DNA from: Candidatus Didemnitutus sp.
Lineage (GTDB): Bacteria > Verrucomicrobiota > Verrucomicrobiia > Opitutales > Opitutaceae
Reading direction: 5' to 3'
Length of the DNA stretch: 64,000 nucleotides
NCBI GenBank assembly: GCA_019634575.1
Contig: JAHCAY010000001.1
Coordinates: forward strand, 1,860,001 to 1,924,000
The translations under genes and the position numbers were made by a program. This document shows positions 41,328 to 50,215 of the stretch, in pieces (the first letter of the stretch is position 1; the number at the start of each line of letters is the position of its first letter). Under the pieces are notes generated by a model. It made no database searches. It worked only from the letters and a program-made list of their open reading frames with translations, and was not told the origin of the DNA.

Positions 41328-41946
41328 GCGTTCCGCGCGGCCCGCTTCCGAGCGCCGCGCGCACCATCGCCCGCGCGACCACTTCAGCGTGGATCGCGCG
41401 GAACTTGCGCCAGCCTCCGACGAGAAACGGCTCAGAAATCGCCAGCCCCATCGCGCTCAGCCGCTCGCCCAGCCGATATTCCGTCCGCGGCCCGAGCAAC
41501 AAGCTCGGGCGAAAGAGGCCGAGCGTCTCGAAGTTCATCACTTCCAACGCGTGCTCCGTTTCGCCCTTCACGCGCGTGTAGAAAAAACGCGACGCCGCAT
41601 CAGCGCCCATCGACGAGACGTGGAAAAATCGTTTCGCGCCACCCTGTTGCGCCGCCCACGCGAACGCCAGCACCGCCCCCTGATCGACGGCGCGGAACGC
41701 CTCGCGTGAACCTGCCTTCTTGATCGTCGTCCCGAGACAACAGAACGCATCGTCCCCGCGCAGCGGCGTGGCGAGTTGCCGCAGCGCCGCGAAGTCCGTG
41801 GTGACCTGCGTGAGCTTCGGATGATCCACCCCGAGCGGGCGGCGCGCGACCGCCACCACGCGGTCGTATTCCGCCGCGGCAAGCAGTTCCTGCAGGAGAT
41901 AGCCGCCGACGAGCCCCGACCCGCCGGCAATGAGCGCTGTGGCCAT
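41284..41946 (-). CDS. NAD(P)H-binding oxidoreductase-like protein (Rossmann)
   Basis: This 220-residue protein of the atypical SDR/NmrA-like group starts with the dinucleotide motif GGSGLVGGYLLQELL (GxxGxxG), has the conserved AFCCLGTTIKKAGS segment, VDQGAVLAFAWAA and FFHVSSMGAD, and the YTRVKGETE block that supplies Tyr and Lys. Relatives (HIM1/TIP30-like) have no settled function. The ATG 41946 was chosen since the upstream 14 residues are not family-like. Its 3' end overlaps the lipoprotein gene by 44 bp in convergent fashion. Confidence 0.88.
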   Translation of the reverse strand: MATALIAGGSGLVGGYLLQELLAAAEYDRVVAVARRPLGVDHPKLTQVTTDFAALRQLATPLRGDDAFCCLGTTIKKAGSREAFRAVDQGAVLAFAWAAQQGGAKRFFHVSSMGADAASRFFYTRVKGETEHALEVMNFETLGLFRPSLLLGPRTEYRLGERLSAMGLAISEPFLVGGWRKFRAIHAEVVARAMVRAALGSGPRGTLIFESDEIQDLGRR

Positions 41947-42242
41947 GCCGCGAAGCTGCCTCCGCGCGGCCCCGATGCAACCGCGCACTGGCGCAGCCTC
42001 GCGTCGTCATCGACGCCCCTCCGTCGCGGCGTCGGCGTCGCTCCCGCGCGAGCCGCATTCGTTATCCATTAAGAACTTTGCGCCCGGCACATGGCTGCCG
42101 CGTTTCACCGCTGCTACTGCCAAGGCCACACACCCCAGCGTGAGACGCAATGTTACTCATCAAGAACTTCAGAGGCACGCGGCGCAGCGGCGCACACGAT
42201 TTACCCTGTTGCACGCGCGCGCTGACTGCGTAGCTGTGCCCC

Positions 42243-42473
42243 ATGCTCGTCATCCGACGCATGGACGATGGGAAGCGCTCCTACACGGCGATGTTTTTGC
42301 CGGGCGAGGAACCGCGCGTGTTCCCGACGAGCGACCAGGAGCACGCGCGCATCCTGCAAATCTACAAACAGGACAAGGCCTACGAAGGCGTGTGGAACGA
42401 TTTCACCGAGTTCCAGATCGGCCGCGATTCTCCAGTGAGCCCGCGCCCTGCGCTTAGGCCGAGAAAACGCTGA
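42243..42473 (+). CDS. Small hypothetical protein
   Basis: A 76-residue hydrophilic product (MLVIRRMDDGKRSYTAMF...) with mixed composition, a likely alpha/beta fold and a basic tail (RPRKR). No domain is recognised. It follows a 296-bp stretch (41947-42242) in which I see no gene. Codon choice looks like that of its neighbours, which supports it being real. Confidence 0.5.
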   Translation: MLVIRRMDDGKRSYTAMFLPGEEPRVFPTSDQEHARILQIYKQDKAYEGVWNDFTEFQIGRDSPVSPRPALRPRKR

Positions 42474-42512
42474 AGCCCCCACGCGAGCCACCACCCAATC
42501 GAATATAAACAT

Positions 42513-42590
42513 GGAGGGCGCGGCTACTGCCGCGCCGTTGAGGCGCGAGGTATTGCGAACATTCGCGGCGCGGCAGTAGCCGCGCCCTCC
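42513..42590. repeat. Inverted pair of GGAG-headed REP elements
   Basis: A 24-bp sequence (42513-42536; head GGAG, then GCGCGGC-TACT-GCCGCGC hairpin) recurs as a perfect inverted copy at 42567-42590, 30 bp away. Two facing REPs form a BIME-like unit between the small ORF and the dipeptidase gene's 3' end. Confidence 0.8.
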
Positions 42591-42620
42591 CACGCATCCG
42601 TCCTCTTTCCAATCGTCCGG

Positions 42621-43763
42621 CTACCGCTTCGCTGCGTGCGCCTCGCACGCGCGCAGGACGCGCAGCGTGTTTTGGCCCCACAATTTCGCCAGCGCTTCCT
42701 CGCTCCAGCCGCGCGCGCGCAGGGCGCGGGTGAGGTTCGGATAGTCGCTGACTTGGTCAAGTTGCTCGACTCCGCCGCCGCCGTCGAAGTCGCACCCGAC
42801 GCCGACGTGGTCGATGCCGGCGACCGCGACCGCGTGTTCCACGTGCGCGATGTAGTCGTCGAGATGGCACTTCGGCGCGGGATGTTCGCGATCGATCCGC
42901 GCCCACTCGCCGGCGAATTGCGCACGGATTTCGGGAGTGAGCACGAGGTCCTTCAATTGGAGCAGGAGCTTCGCGCCTTCCTCGGTCTGGCGGTTGCCCG
43001 GGGAATTTTTCACGGCGATCGGCAGCGCGTTGATCTGGATGACGCCGCCCTTGGCCGCGAGCGCGCGAAGGAGTTCGTCGCCGATGTTGCGCGGGTGGTC
43101 GCACACCGCGCGGCAGCCGCTGTGCGTGAGCAATGGCGGCGTGGCGGAGAGTTCGATCAGATCCCACAGCGCATCGTCGCTCGCGTGCGAGGCGTCGAGC
43201 GCGATGCCGAGACGGTTGCACTCGGCCATCACTTCCTTGCCGAACGGACTCAGCCCGCCCCACTCCGGCGGGCGCGGATCGGTGGACGAGTCCGCGACAT
43301 CGTTGTGCACCATGTGATTCAGGCCGAGCATCCGCACGCCGCGCGCGTGGAATTTCGCCACATTGCCCGCATCGAGTCCGAGCGAGTAGCTGTTTTCGAT
43401 CGCGAGGTAGAGCGCGCGCCGGCCCTCGGCCTTGAGCCGCGGGCCGTCGTCGGCGCAGAGCGCGATGCCGCAGCGGTCCGCCTGCTGCGCGACGACGGCG
43501 TGGATGCGATCGAAGACCTGCATCGCTTTCTCGTGCGCCAGCGCGAAGCCCGCCGGCGTGCGCGCCGCTTGCGTGAGGAACACCGCGAAGCCGAGCGCAT
43601 CGATGCCGCCGTCGGCCATGCGCGGCAGGTCGCATTGCGTGCGGTCGCCCGCGCGCTCGTGTCGCACGCCGAAATCCCAGCCCTCGCGCATCAGCGAAGC
43701 CGTGGGCGTGTCGATATGCGTGTCGAAAGTGAAGAAACCATCGTGCGGGCCGGACGCGGACAT
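42621..43763 (-). CDS. Membrane-dipeptidase family (peptidase M19)
   Basis: The 380-residue zinc dipeptidase starts [16 protein letters not shown], where the His-x-Asp pair binds zinc. Other metal or active-site blocks are [53 protein letters not shown] and [12 protein letters not shown]. It has no signal peptide, so it is likely cytoplasmic. The family cleaves dipeptides, often with D-residues in second place. It is divergent from trxB (120 bp apart). Confidence 0.93.
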   Translation of the reverse strand: MSASGPHDGFFTFDTHIDTPTASLMREGWDFGVRHERAGDRTQCDLPRMADGGIDALGFAVFLTQAARTPAGFALAHEKAMQVFDRIHAVVAQQADRCGIALCADDGPRLKAEGRRALYLAIENSYSLGLDAGNVAKFHARGVRMLGLNHMVHNDVADSSTDPRPPEWGGLSPFGKEVMAECNRLGIALDASHASDDALWDLIELSATPPLLTHSGCRAVCDHPRNIGDELLRALAAKGGVIQINALPIAVKNSPGNRQTEEGAKLLLQLKDLVLTPEIRAQFAGEWARIDREHPAPKCHLDDYIAHVEHAVAVAGIDHVGVGCDFDGGGGVEQLDQVSDYPNLTRALRARGWSEEALAKLWGQNTLRVLRACEAHAAKR

Positions 43764-43883
43764 TGGGGCAAGTTGCGCGCGCACCGCGGCGGGCGCAAGC
43801 CGCCACGCGATTGGTCCTTTCGACACAAGCCCATCTGCGGAGTTGCGCTGCGCGGGAGCGTGACTTCTCTGATGGACTTTCCC

Positions 43884-44831
43884 ATGTCTGACTCCCCCAT
43901 CGAAAACGTCGTCATCGTCGGCACCGGGTGCGCCGGCCTCACCGCGGCCATCTACACCGGTCGCGCCAATCTGCAGCCGCTCGTCATCGAGGGCTCGTTG
44001 CCGGGCGGCCAGCTCACGACGACGTCCGAGGTGGAGAATTTCCCCGGCTTTCCCGAGGGCGTCGACGGCTTCATGCTGATGCAGAACCTGCGCAAGCAGG
44101 CGGAAAAATTCGGCACGCGTTACGAGAGCGGCACTGTCGTGGGCCTCGATACCTCGAGCTGGCCGCACACGCTCAAGCTCGCCGATCGCGAGATCAAGGC
44201 CAAGGTCGTCATCGTCGCCACCGGCGCCTCGCCGCGCATGACCGGCATCCCGGGCGAGAAGGAACTCTACGGCGGCAAGGGCGTGACGACTTGCGCGACG
44301 TGTGACGGCGCTTTCTACCGCAACATGGACGTCGCCGTCGTCGGCGGCGGCGACAGCGCGGCGGAAGAAGCGTTGTTCCTCACGCGTTTCGCCAAGAAAG
44401 TTTATCTCGTCCACCGCCGCGACACGCTGCGCGCCTCGAAGATCATGGCCGATCGCGCGACGTCGCACCCGAAGATCGAGTGCGTGTGGGACAGCGTGCC
44501 GGTCGCCGTCGAAGGCGTCGCCGAGGGCGCCGTCTCCGGCCTGAAGATCATGAACGTGAAGACTAACGCCGAGAGCGTCCTCCCGGTGAAAGGCGTCTTC
44601 GTCGCCATCGGCCACGTGCCGAACACCGAGCCGTTCAAGGGCGCGGTGGACACCGACGAGCAAGGCTACTTCGTGCCCGTCACCGGTTCGCAAGTGCGCA
44701 CCAAGACTCCGGGCGTCTACGTCGCGGGCGATTGCGCCGACCATGTTTTCCGCCAAGCGATCACCGCCGCCGGCATGGGCTGCCAGGCCGCCATCGAAGC
44801 CGAACGCTGGCTCGCCGAACACGGTGGCTAA
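43884..44831 (+). CDS. trxB: Thioredoxin reductase
   Basis: This is the 315-residue flavoenzyme that reduces thioredoxin with NADPH. The FAD motif is [10 protein letters not shown], where the usual Pro is Cys; the redox pair is Cys137-Ala-Thr-Cys140; the NADPH motif is [10 protein letters not shown] with the HRR phosphate-binding residues, and the C-terminus has [10 protein letters not shown] and [16 protein letters not shown]. The start could also be ATG 43872, four codons earlier. It overlaps the next gene by 8 bp. Confidence 0.95.
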   Translation: MSDSPIENVVIVGTGCAGLTAAIYTGRANLQPLVIEGSLPGGQLTTTSEVENFPGFPEGVDGFMLMQNLRKQAEKFGTRYESGTVVGLDTSSWPHTLKLADREIKAKVVIVATGASPRMTGIPGEKELYGGKGVTTCATCDGAFYRNMDVAVVGGGDSAAEEALFLTRFAKKVYLVHRRDTLRASKIMADRATSHPKIECVWDSVPVAVEGVAEGAVSGLKIMNVKTNAESVLPVKGVFVAIGHVPNTEPFKGAVDTDEQGYFVPVTGSQVRTKTPGVYVAGDCADHVFRQAITAAGMGCQAAIEAERWLAEHGG

Positions 44832-45351
44832 ACACCGCTACGCGCGCCTCTGGGCGCAGCTCGGCATTCCGGCCGACTACCCGCGCACGCGCGGGCTGCC
44901 GTTGCAGCGCGAAGCGACGCAACTCGTGCTCTCCGCCCGGGCGCACGACGACGGGAAGGCGATCCGCCTGACGCCGCGCGCCGACGCCGCGTGGCGTCGC
45001 ATGCGTGATGCCGCCGCGGCGAACGGACTGACGCTGCTGCCACTCTCGGGCTTCCGTAGTGTCGCGCGGCAGACGAAAATCATCCGCGGCCACCTCGCGA
45101 AAGGCCGGCCGCTGGCGGACATCCTCCGCTACGTCGCCGCACCGGGCTGCAGCGAGCACCACACCGGCCGCGCACTCGACATCGGCTCACCGGACGAGAG
45201 CGAACATTTCGCGGAGGCGTTCGATCGCACGAAGGAGTTCCGCTGGTTGAAGAAAAACGCGGCGCGCTTCGGCTTCACGCTCTCCTATCCGAAAAACAAT
45301 CCGCACCAGATCGGCTACGAGCCTTGGCACTGGTGCTGGCGGACGCCGTGA
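44824..45351 (+). CDS. D-alanyl-D-alanine carboxypeptidase, VanY/M15B type
   Basis: The 175-residue protein has the M15 zinc motifs [12 protein letters not shown] (His112 and Asp119) and YEPWHW near the C-terminus, plus the LSGFRS segment with the substrate Arg. The family trims D-Ala from peptidoglycan stems. No signal peptide is visible from the GTG start at 44824, which overlaps trxB's stop; an N-terminal export signal may be missing or the protein may be cytoplasmic. The 8-bp overlap suggests coexpression with trxB. Confidence 0.88.
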   Translation: MAKHRYARLWAQLGIPADYPRTRGLPLQREATQLVLSARAHDDGKAIRLTPRADAAWRRMRDAAAANGLTLLPLSGFRSVARQTKIIRGHLAKGRPLADILRYVAAPGCSEHHTGRALDIGSPDESEHFAEAFDRTKEFRWLKKNAARFGFTLSYPKNNPHQIGYEPWHWCWRTP

Positions 45352-45370
45352 CGCAGTCCGCGCGCGACCG

Positions 45371-45389
45371 TGTAACCTAATAGGTTACA
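45371..45389. repeat. Palindrome, copy 4 (short)
   Basis: TGTAACCTA and TAGGTTACA surround one A. It shares the inner part of the site at 18783 but lacks matching outer bases. It lies 19 bp after the VanY-type gene. Confidence 0.7.
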
Positions 45390-45411
45390 TTTTCAGAGAG
45401 CGACGTCGGCG

Positions 45412-45438
45412 CAATTGTAACCTATTAGGTTACAATTG
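45412..45438. repeat. 27-bp palindrome, copy 5
   Basis: Thirteen-base arms, CAATTGTAACCTA and its complement, surround one T. Copies 4 and 5 are 22 bp apart, between convergent genes. It is the longest of the family in this window. Confidence 0.8.
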
Positions 45439-45532
45439 TGCCGGGTCGGACAAACGATGGAGCGGGGCGGCTGGGAGGTCGTGGGGCCGCGAAGGGGGCA
45501 ATCTTGCTTCGGCCAGCTGAAACCGGCCGGTC

Positions 45533-47674
45533 TCACGCGGCGGCTTTGGGCGCGTAACCGGCGAGTGCGTCGCGCCACCACGGGGCGAGTTCGGCGAGCG
45601 GACGCGTCCATACTTCGCGATGGAGGCGGTCCATCGAGTCGGCATCGGCGAGCAGCGCGAGCTTCTCGTGCGCCTTCAGCGCCGCCGGTCCTTCGCGGAG
45701 CAGGTGCTCCTGCATCATGCGAAAATATTCCGTGATCGTCTCGGCGCGCGCGCGACGGTCGCGCAGCTGGCAGCGGTGGACGGCGTTCACGTAGGGGTCG
45801 ACCACCGCGCGGGTGAACGCCACGTCGCGTCCGCCCATTTCCGCGCTGAACGCCGCGGTCGCCGGCTCCTCGAGCTTGGCCTGCAATTCGCGCAGCTCGG
45901 TCGGCGGGTCGAGCTCGTCCGGCGTGACGAAGATGCCCGCTCGTTGCGCAGCCTGCCCGTAGCGACGCAGCGCGGTGAGCGCGGAGAACGGGACCGCGAG
46001 GATCATGCCGAGCAACACGGGCGACATCCAAGGCAGCAACCCCGGCGCGAAGAAGATCAGCGCGAGCGCCCAAACGAGTCCGAGCGCGAGGTGGCCCTTG
46101 TGCGTCTCATAGGCTTCGCGCCAGTCGATCGTGTCGTCGCTGTCACGGCGTTGCGTAACCCATTTCACGCCGCTGCCGAGGATGATCGAGACGACGAACT
46201 TCGCATGGAAGAGCATCAGCACCGGCGCGAGCAGGATGGAGAAAAGCACTTCGCCGAGCACGCCAGCGCAGACCTTGCCGAAGCCGCCGAAGCGCGCCGT
46301 GCCACCGGGTTGCAACGCCAGATCGATCACCGCGAGAATCTTCGAGAGGAACAGCAACACGAACGTCGCGAGCGCGAGCACGCCCGCCTGCGCGCCGGCT
46401 GGCAGGCCCAGGAGATTGGCCACGCCCGGCTCGGGCATCCAGGTGAGGCCGGTGCGATTGAAGCCGACCATGAAGAGCGTGCCGATGACGAGCGACACGA
46501 ACCAGAAGAGCGACGAGCTGTAGGCGAGAATGCCCATCGCAAAGTGCACGCGACTGACGCTGTGCAGGCCGCGCGCGAACACGAGCCACACGTGCTGCAT
46601 GTTGCCCTGCGCCCAGCGGCGGTCGCGCTTCGCGTAGTCGATCAGCGTCGGCGGCAGTTCCTCGTAACTGCCCTCGAGTCCCGGCGTGAGCCACACCTCG
46701 TAGCCGGCGCGGCGCAGCAGCGCGGCTTCGACGAAATCGTGCGAGAGGATGCGACCGCCGAACGGTTCGCGGCCGGGCAGTTGCGGCAGCGCGCAGTGAT
46801 CGATGAAGGCTTTCACGCGGATGATCGCGTTGTGGCCCCAGTAGTTGCCCTCGCTCTGTTGCCAATAATTCAGGCCGGCGAGAAAGATCGGGCCGTAGAG
46901 CCGCGAGGAGAATTGCAGCACGCGCGCGAACAGCGTCTCGGCGCCCATGAGCGCGGGCGCGGACTGGATGAGGCCGGTGCGCGGGTTGCGCTCCATCAGG
47001 CGCACCATCGTGACGATCGACTCGCCCGCCATCACGCTGTCGGCGTCGAGCACGACCATATAGCGGAAGCGGCGGCCCCAGCGACGGAGGAAGTCGCCGA
47101 TGTTGCCGGCCTTCTTGTTCGAGTTGATGCGGCGCTTGCGGTAGAAGATGCGACCACGCGCGCCGAGTTCGCGGCAGAGTTCAACCCAGGCGAGCTCCTC
47201 CTTGATCCACTGGTCCGGCTCGGTCGAGTCGCTAAGAATGAAAAAGTCGAAGTGCTCGAGCTGCCCGGTGCGCTCGATGGATTTGTAGATCGCGCGCAGG
47301 CCGGCGAAGACGCGCGTCACTTCCTCGTTGTAGACCGGCAGCACGATCGCGGTCGGCGCGAGCGGCACGGTCGCGGGATCGTCGGGCAGCGTGCGGAAGA
47401 TCGTCGCACGGTCCCCACGACCGCGGCGCGCGAGGAAACCGAACGCCGCCTGCGAGGCGCCAAACGAAAGGAGACCGAACAGCAGCGTGAACAGCGCCCA
47501 GATAACGCCCGCGGAGCCCTTCAGCGGCATGCCCCAAAGCAGATCGCCCATGAGGAACGAGCCGGTGGCGGTCACGACGACGACGAAGGTCACGACGGCG
47601 GTGCGCCGGCGCGTGATGCGCGACGGCGAGTGCAGCTCGAAGGGCAGCAGCGGGACTTTGATGCGGAAGGCCAT
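45533..47674 (-). CDS. opgH: Glucan glucosyltransferase OpgH
   Basis: This is a 713-residue inner-membrane GT2 enzyme that makes the beta-1,2 backbone of osmoregulated periplasmic glucans from UDP-glucose. It has two N-terminal membrane helices, then the cytoplasmic catalytic domain with VLPVYNEE, the Asp210-Ala-Asp212 metal motif (VVLDADSVM), SHDFVEAALLRRAGY, and the RDRRWAQGN (Q/RxxRW-type) motif, then further helices and a C-terminal cytoplasmic tail. It is the last of three minus-strand genes (opgG, unknown membrane gene, opgH). Confidence 0.94.
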   Translation of the reverse strand: MAFRIKVPLLPFELHSPSRITRRRTAVVTFVVVVTATGSFLMGDLLWGMPLKGSAGVIWALFTLLFGLLSFGASQAAFGFLARRGRGDRATIFRTLPDDPATVPLAPTAIVLPVYNEEVTRVFAGLRAIYKSIERTGQLEHFDFFILSDSTEPDQWIKEELAWVELCRELGARGRIFYRKRRINSNKKAGNIGDFLRRWGRRFRYMVVLDADSVMAGESIVTMVRLMERNPRTGLIQSAPALMGAETLFARVLQFSSRLYGPIFLAGLNYWQQSEGNYWGHNAIIRVKAFIDHCALPQLPGREPFGGRILSHDFVEAALLRRAGYEVWLTPGLEGSYEELPPTLIDYAKRDRRWAQGNMQHVWLVFARGLHSVSRVHFAMGILAYSSSLFWFVSLVIGTLFMVGFNRTGLTWMPEPGVANLLGLPAGAQAGVLALATFVLLFLSKILAVIDLALQPGGTARFGGFGKVCAGVLGEVLFSILLAPVLMLFHAKFVVSIILGSGVKWVTQRRDSDDTIDWREAYETHKGHLALGLVWALALIFFAPGLLPWMSPVLLGMILAVPFSALTALRRYGQAAQRAGIFVTPDELDPPTELRELQAKLEEPATAAFSAEMGGRDVAFTRAVVDPYVNAVHRCQLRDRRARAETITEYFRMMQEHLLREGPAALKAHEKLALLADADSMDRLHREVWTRPLAELAPWWRDALAGYAPKAAA

Positions 47675-47697
47675 CTCAGCAAAAGCAGTTCAAGCGA

Positions 47698-47831
47698 ACC
47701 ACAGATGAACACAGACACACACAGATGAAAAACGGCAGCGACAGCGCGAACCTCTCATCGCGTTTCCAAGCGTGGAGACGCGCAGAAACTTTTCCGGTCA
47801 ATCTGTATTCGTCTGTGTCCATCTGTGGTTC
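47698..47831. repeat. Inverted short-word repeat upstream of opgH
   Basis: AACCACAGATGAACACAGA (47698-47716) and a facing copy ending TCTGTGTCCATCTGTGGTT (47813-47831) are nearly complementary, about 95 bp apart. The tract fills the gap between opgH and the gene upstream and could form a long stem in the transcript. Confidence 0.7.
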
Positions 47832-47841
47832 TCCGCCCCGC

Positions 47842-48408
47842 TCAATAGCGCACGGCGTAGAATGCGGCGGCGAGCGCGCCGAGGTAGATCAGCCAAGTGG
47901 CTACGCCGCGCAGGAACGGCCACTTGTCGAAAGTGCGCCAGGTGTTGTCGGCGACTTCGGAGACCACACCGAGGTCGATGGCGCGCGGCGTCATGTTGGA
48001 GAACTCGAGATCGGGGCCGGCTTCGACGTAGGTCGTGCGCAGCTCGCGGAGCATCTCCGGCGGCAGATCGTCTTCGCGCAGGAAATGCTGCGGCCAGCGC
48101 TGCGGGAGGTCGGCGAGGTGCACGGCGGCGCGTTCGTGCGCGTAGCGGCGGCCGTCGTTTTCCGTGGGATCGGTGCCGACGTGGGTCTGGATCCAGCCGT
48201 CGATTAGAAGCATCGCGGCATCCGCGGCGATCTCGACGGGATGCTGCTCCAGCTGCGAGGCGCGGCGCTCGCGCGCGAAGGCGAGCACCTGCTCCGTCAG
48301 CTCCTCGAGCCGGGCGGACGGCACGCCGTGCGCGCTCAGATAGGCGCGGACGCGTTCGCGCGCCTCCGCCCACTCGGCGGCGTCGGCGACTTTGCCGGCG
48401 GCGTTCAC
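47842..48408 (-). CDS. Unknown membrane-anchored protein between opgG and opgH
   Basis: This 188-residue protein starts at a GTG overlapping the opgG stop (GTGA at 48405-48408). It is mostly hydrophilic and helical (AEWAEARERVRAYLSAHG and ERRASQLEQHPVEIAADAAML), with one C-terminal membrane helix (about 168-186, GVATWLIYLGALAAAFYAV), so the bulk would be cytoplasmic with a tail anchor. I recognise no family. Translational coupling to opgG and position before opgH argue for a role in glucan synthesis or its control. Confidence 0.72.
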   Translation of the reverse strand: MNAAGKVADAAEWAEARERVRAYLSAHGVPSARLEELTEQVLAFARERRASQLEQHPVEIAADAAMLLIDGWIQTHVGTDPTENDGRRYAHERAAVHLADLPQRWPQHFLREDDLPPEMLRELRTTYVEAGPDLEFSNMTPRAIDLGVVSEVADNTWRTFDKWPFLRGVATWLIYLGALAAAFYAVRY

Positions 48409-49928
48409 GGTTTCCAGGACATCGCCCAGGTCTCGGTGACGACTTTGTCGCCGAGTTTCAGGCGGGCGCGCAGTTCGGTGAGCGGCGAGCCGGCGGGCGC
48501 GGAGAATGCCATGACGAGGCGCCACGAGCCGTCCTGTTCGTTGCGGACGACGTGCGTGTGCTCGAGCTTGGCGGGGCCGGCGGTCACGATCTCGGGGAAA
48601 AGCTCGGCGTCGACGGGGACGACGTCGGGTTTGAGGCCGTTGAAGTCGACGACGTAGCGTGTGCGGTTTTCCGCGCCGTCGTGCTGCGTCTGGCGCGTGG
48701 AGCGCACCCAGCCCGGCGCGCCGCCGAAGGTCGAGGCGTTGGTCCAGTGCAGGCGCCAGTTCAGCTCCATCGGTTTGTTGAGCGTGACCGGCGCATCGGG
48801 CGTGAAGAAGGCGACGATGTTGTCGTTGAATTCGTTGCCGGCGGGCAGTTCGACGAGGCGGACTTTGCCGGCGGGCCATGGGCCGATGGCTTCGACCCAG
48901 ACGCTGGGGCGCATGTGGTAGAACGCCTCGAGATCCTCGTAGCTGGAGAAGTTACGGTCGCGCTGGAGCAGGCCGAAGCCGGCGAGCGCGGACGCGGGGA
49001 TGTCGGTGCGGAGCAGGCCGGGCGGGTTCGTGAGCGGGCGCCAGACGCGCTCGTCCTTGCTCGGTGCCACGAGCAGGCCGTCGGAGTCGTGCACCTCGGG
49101 ACGGAAATCACCGAAGTGATGCGGCGACATCTCGCCATACCAGAACATGCTCGTGAGCGGCGCGAAGCCCGGCAGGTCGACGGCGGTGCGGAAGTAGAGT
49201 GTGGCCTTCACGTCCACGACGGTCTCGTCGCCGGGCGTGATGACGAAGCTGTAGGCGCCGCAGACGGATTTGCTGTCGAGCAGCGCATGAACGACGAGGG
49301 ATTTCGCGCCGGCGTCGGGTTTGCCGAGCCAGAACTCGATGAACGACGGGAATTCCTCCGGGGCGGGTCCGCCGGAGTTGAGCGCGAGACCGCGCGCGGA
49401 GAGACCGTAGCGCTGCTCCTTCGCGAGGGCACGGAAGTAACTCGCGCCGAGGAACGAGACGATCTCGTCCCACTTGCCGGGTTGGTTGATTTCGTTGATC
49501 ACGCGGAAGCCCGCGTAGTTCAGCCCGCGCTTGGCCCAGAAGGACGGTTTCAGCTCCTGGTAATCGAAGAATTTCTGGGTGAACGGCAGCGGCTGCGTGT
49601 GCGTCGCGGTGAATTCGTGCACCTCGACGGTCTGGTTGAAGAGGTAGCCGGGATGGAAGAATTGGACCTGGAACGGCAGATTCTCCGCGCGCCACAACGA
49701 GTTCTCCGGGATGAAGCGGATGCGGCGATATTGGTCGTAGCCGAGCTTGCGGAAAAACGGACTCACCTGCTCGCGCGGCGGCTCATAGGGCTCGGTGGCG
49801 ATCTCGGCCGCGAGCTGCTTCACGTATTCGTGATCGACCGTGACTCGCTCCACGCCGGCGCGGAGCGACACGGCAGAGGTGAGGCACGCGAAAGCGGCGA
49901 GCGTCGGGATGGGACGATGAAAATTCAT
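48405..49928 (-). CDS. opgG: Glucan biosynthesis protein OpgG/MdoG
   Basis: This 507-residue periplasmic protein has a signal peptide (AFACLTSAVSLRA). The family blocks are present: YDQYRRIRFIPENSLW, FQVQFFHPGYLF, RGLALNSGGPAPEEFPSF, TSMFWYGEMSPHHFGDFRPEVHDSDGL (shortened here to motif SMFWYGE and PEVHDSDGL), and WRPLTNP. OpgG acts on the glucan backbone made by OpgH to add or shape branches. It is first in the operon. Confidence 0.95.
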   Translation of the reverse strand: MNFHRPIPTLAAFACLTSAVSLRAGVERVTVDHEYVKQLAAEIATEPYEPPREQVSPFFRKLGYDQYRRIRFIPENSLWRAENLPFQVQFFHPGYLFNQTVEVHEFTATHTQPLPFTQKFFDYQELKPSFWAKRGLNYAGFRVINEINQPGKWDEIVSFLGASYFRALAKEQRYGLSARGLALNSGGPAPEEFPSFIEFWLGKPDAGAKSLVVHALLDSKSVCGAYSFVITPGDETVVDVKATLYFRTAVDLPGFAPLTSMFWYGEMSPHHFGDFRPEVHDSDGLLVAPSKDERVWRPLTNPPGLLRTDIPASALAGFGLLQRDRNFSSYEDLEAFYHMRPSVWVEAIGPWPAGKVRLVELPAGNEFNDNIVAFFTPDAPVTLNKPMELNWRLHWTNASTFGGAPGWVRSTRQTQHDGAENRTRYVVDFNGLKPDVVPVDAELFPEIVTAGPAKLEHTHVVRNEQDGSWRLVMAFSAPAGSPLTELRARLKLGDKVVTETWAMSWKP

Positions 49929-49933
49929 TCCAG

Positions 49934-50143
49934 TCAGCGTGTTAACCGGGGGTGACGTGAAGGACCACTCAATTTAAGCAGATGCCGGACCGCGCCGCCC
50001 AAAAGCCAAGCGCTCGCAGCCGTCGGACCAGCGAAGAACGCCTTGGGCACCTGCCCGCCGGCGAACGATAAAAGAACCCCGAATGCCAACGATGCCACTG
50101 CCAGACCGCCATTTGAGCACTTCGGTGCCACCCAAGATGACAC
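49934..50143 (-). CDS. Possible small membrane protein
   Basis: A GTG-initiated frame of 69 codons encodes two hydrophobic stretches (about residues 13-30 and 38-52) around a Gly/Gln/Pro/Lys turn, with a basic tail. Codon choice is less GC-biased (TTA, AAA, TTG occur). It starts 8 bp from the PerR-like box, which could serve both directions. No family is recognised; it may be spurious. Confidence 0.3.
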   Translation of the reverse strand: MSSWVAPKCSNGGLAVASLAFGVLLSFAGGQVPKAFFAGPTAASAWLLGGAVRHLLKLSGPSRHPRLTR

Positions 50144-50147
50144 GCTG

Positions 50148-50168
50148 GAATTAGAACTATTCTAATTC
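50148..50168. promoter_or_regulatory. PerR/Fur-type box upstream of the fur-like gene
   Basis: GAATTAGAA, CTA, TTCTAATTC is a perfect inverted repeat. The inner 15 bases, TTAGAACTATTCTAA (50151-50165), match the PerR box TTATAATNATTATAA at all but two symmetric pairs of positions. It lies 48 bp before the Fur-family start, so autoregulation is likely. Confidence 0.7.
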
Positions 50169-50215
50169 TCACTTGAAACTCAGTCCCAACTGCATTGCCT
50201 TCGCCGTTCCCTTCG

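Noticed and set aside
41947..42242. Gene in the stretch between the NAD(P)-binding gene and the small ORF
   Set aside because: Frames here are short or Arg-rich, with no conserved motif; the sequence holds only GTTA(T/C)-ATTAAGAACTT-like words of unclear meaning.
42636..43872. Long N-terminal extension of trxB
   Set aside because: The upstream part is antisense to the M19 dipeptidase; TrxB motifs begin right after ATG 43884.
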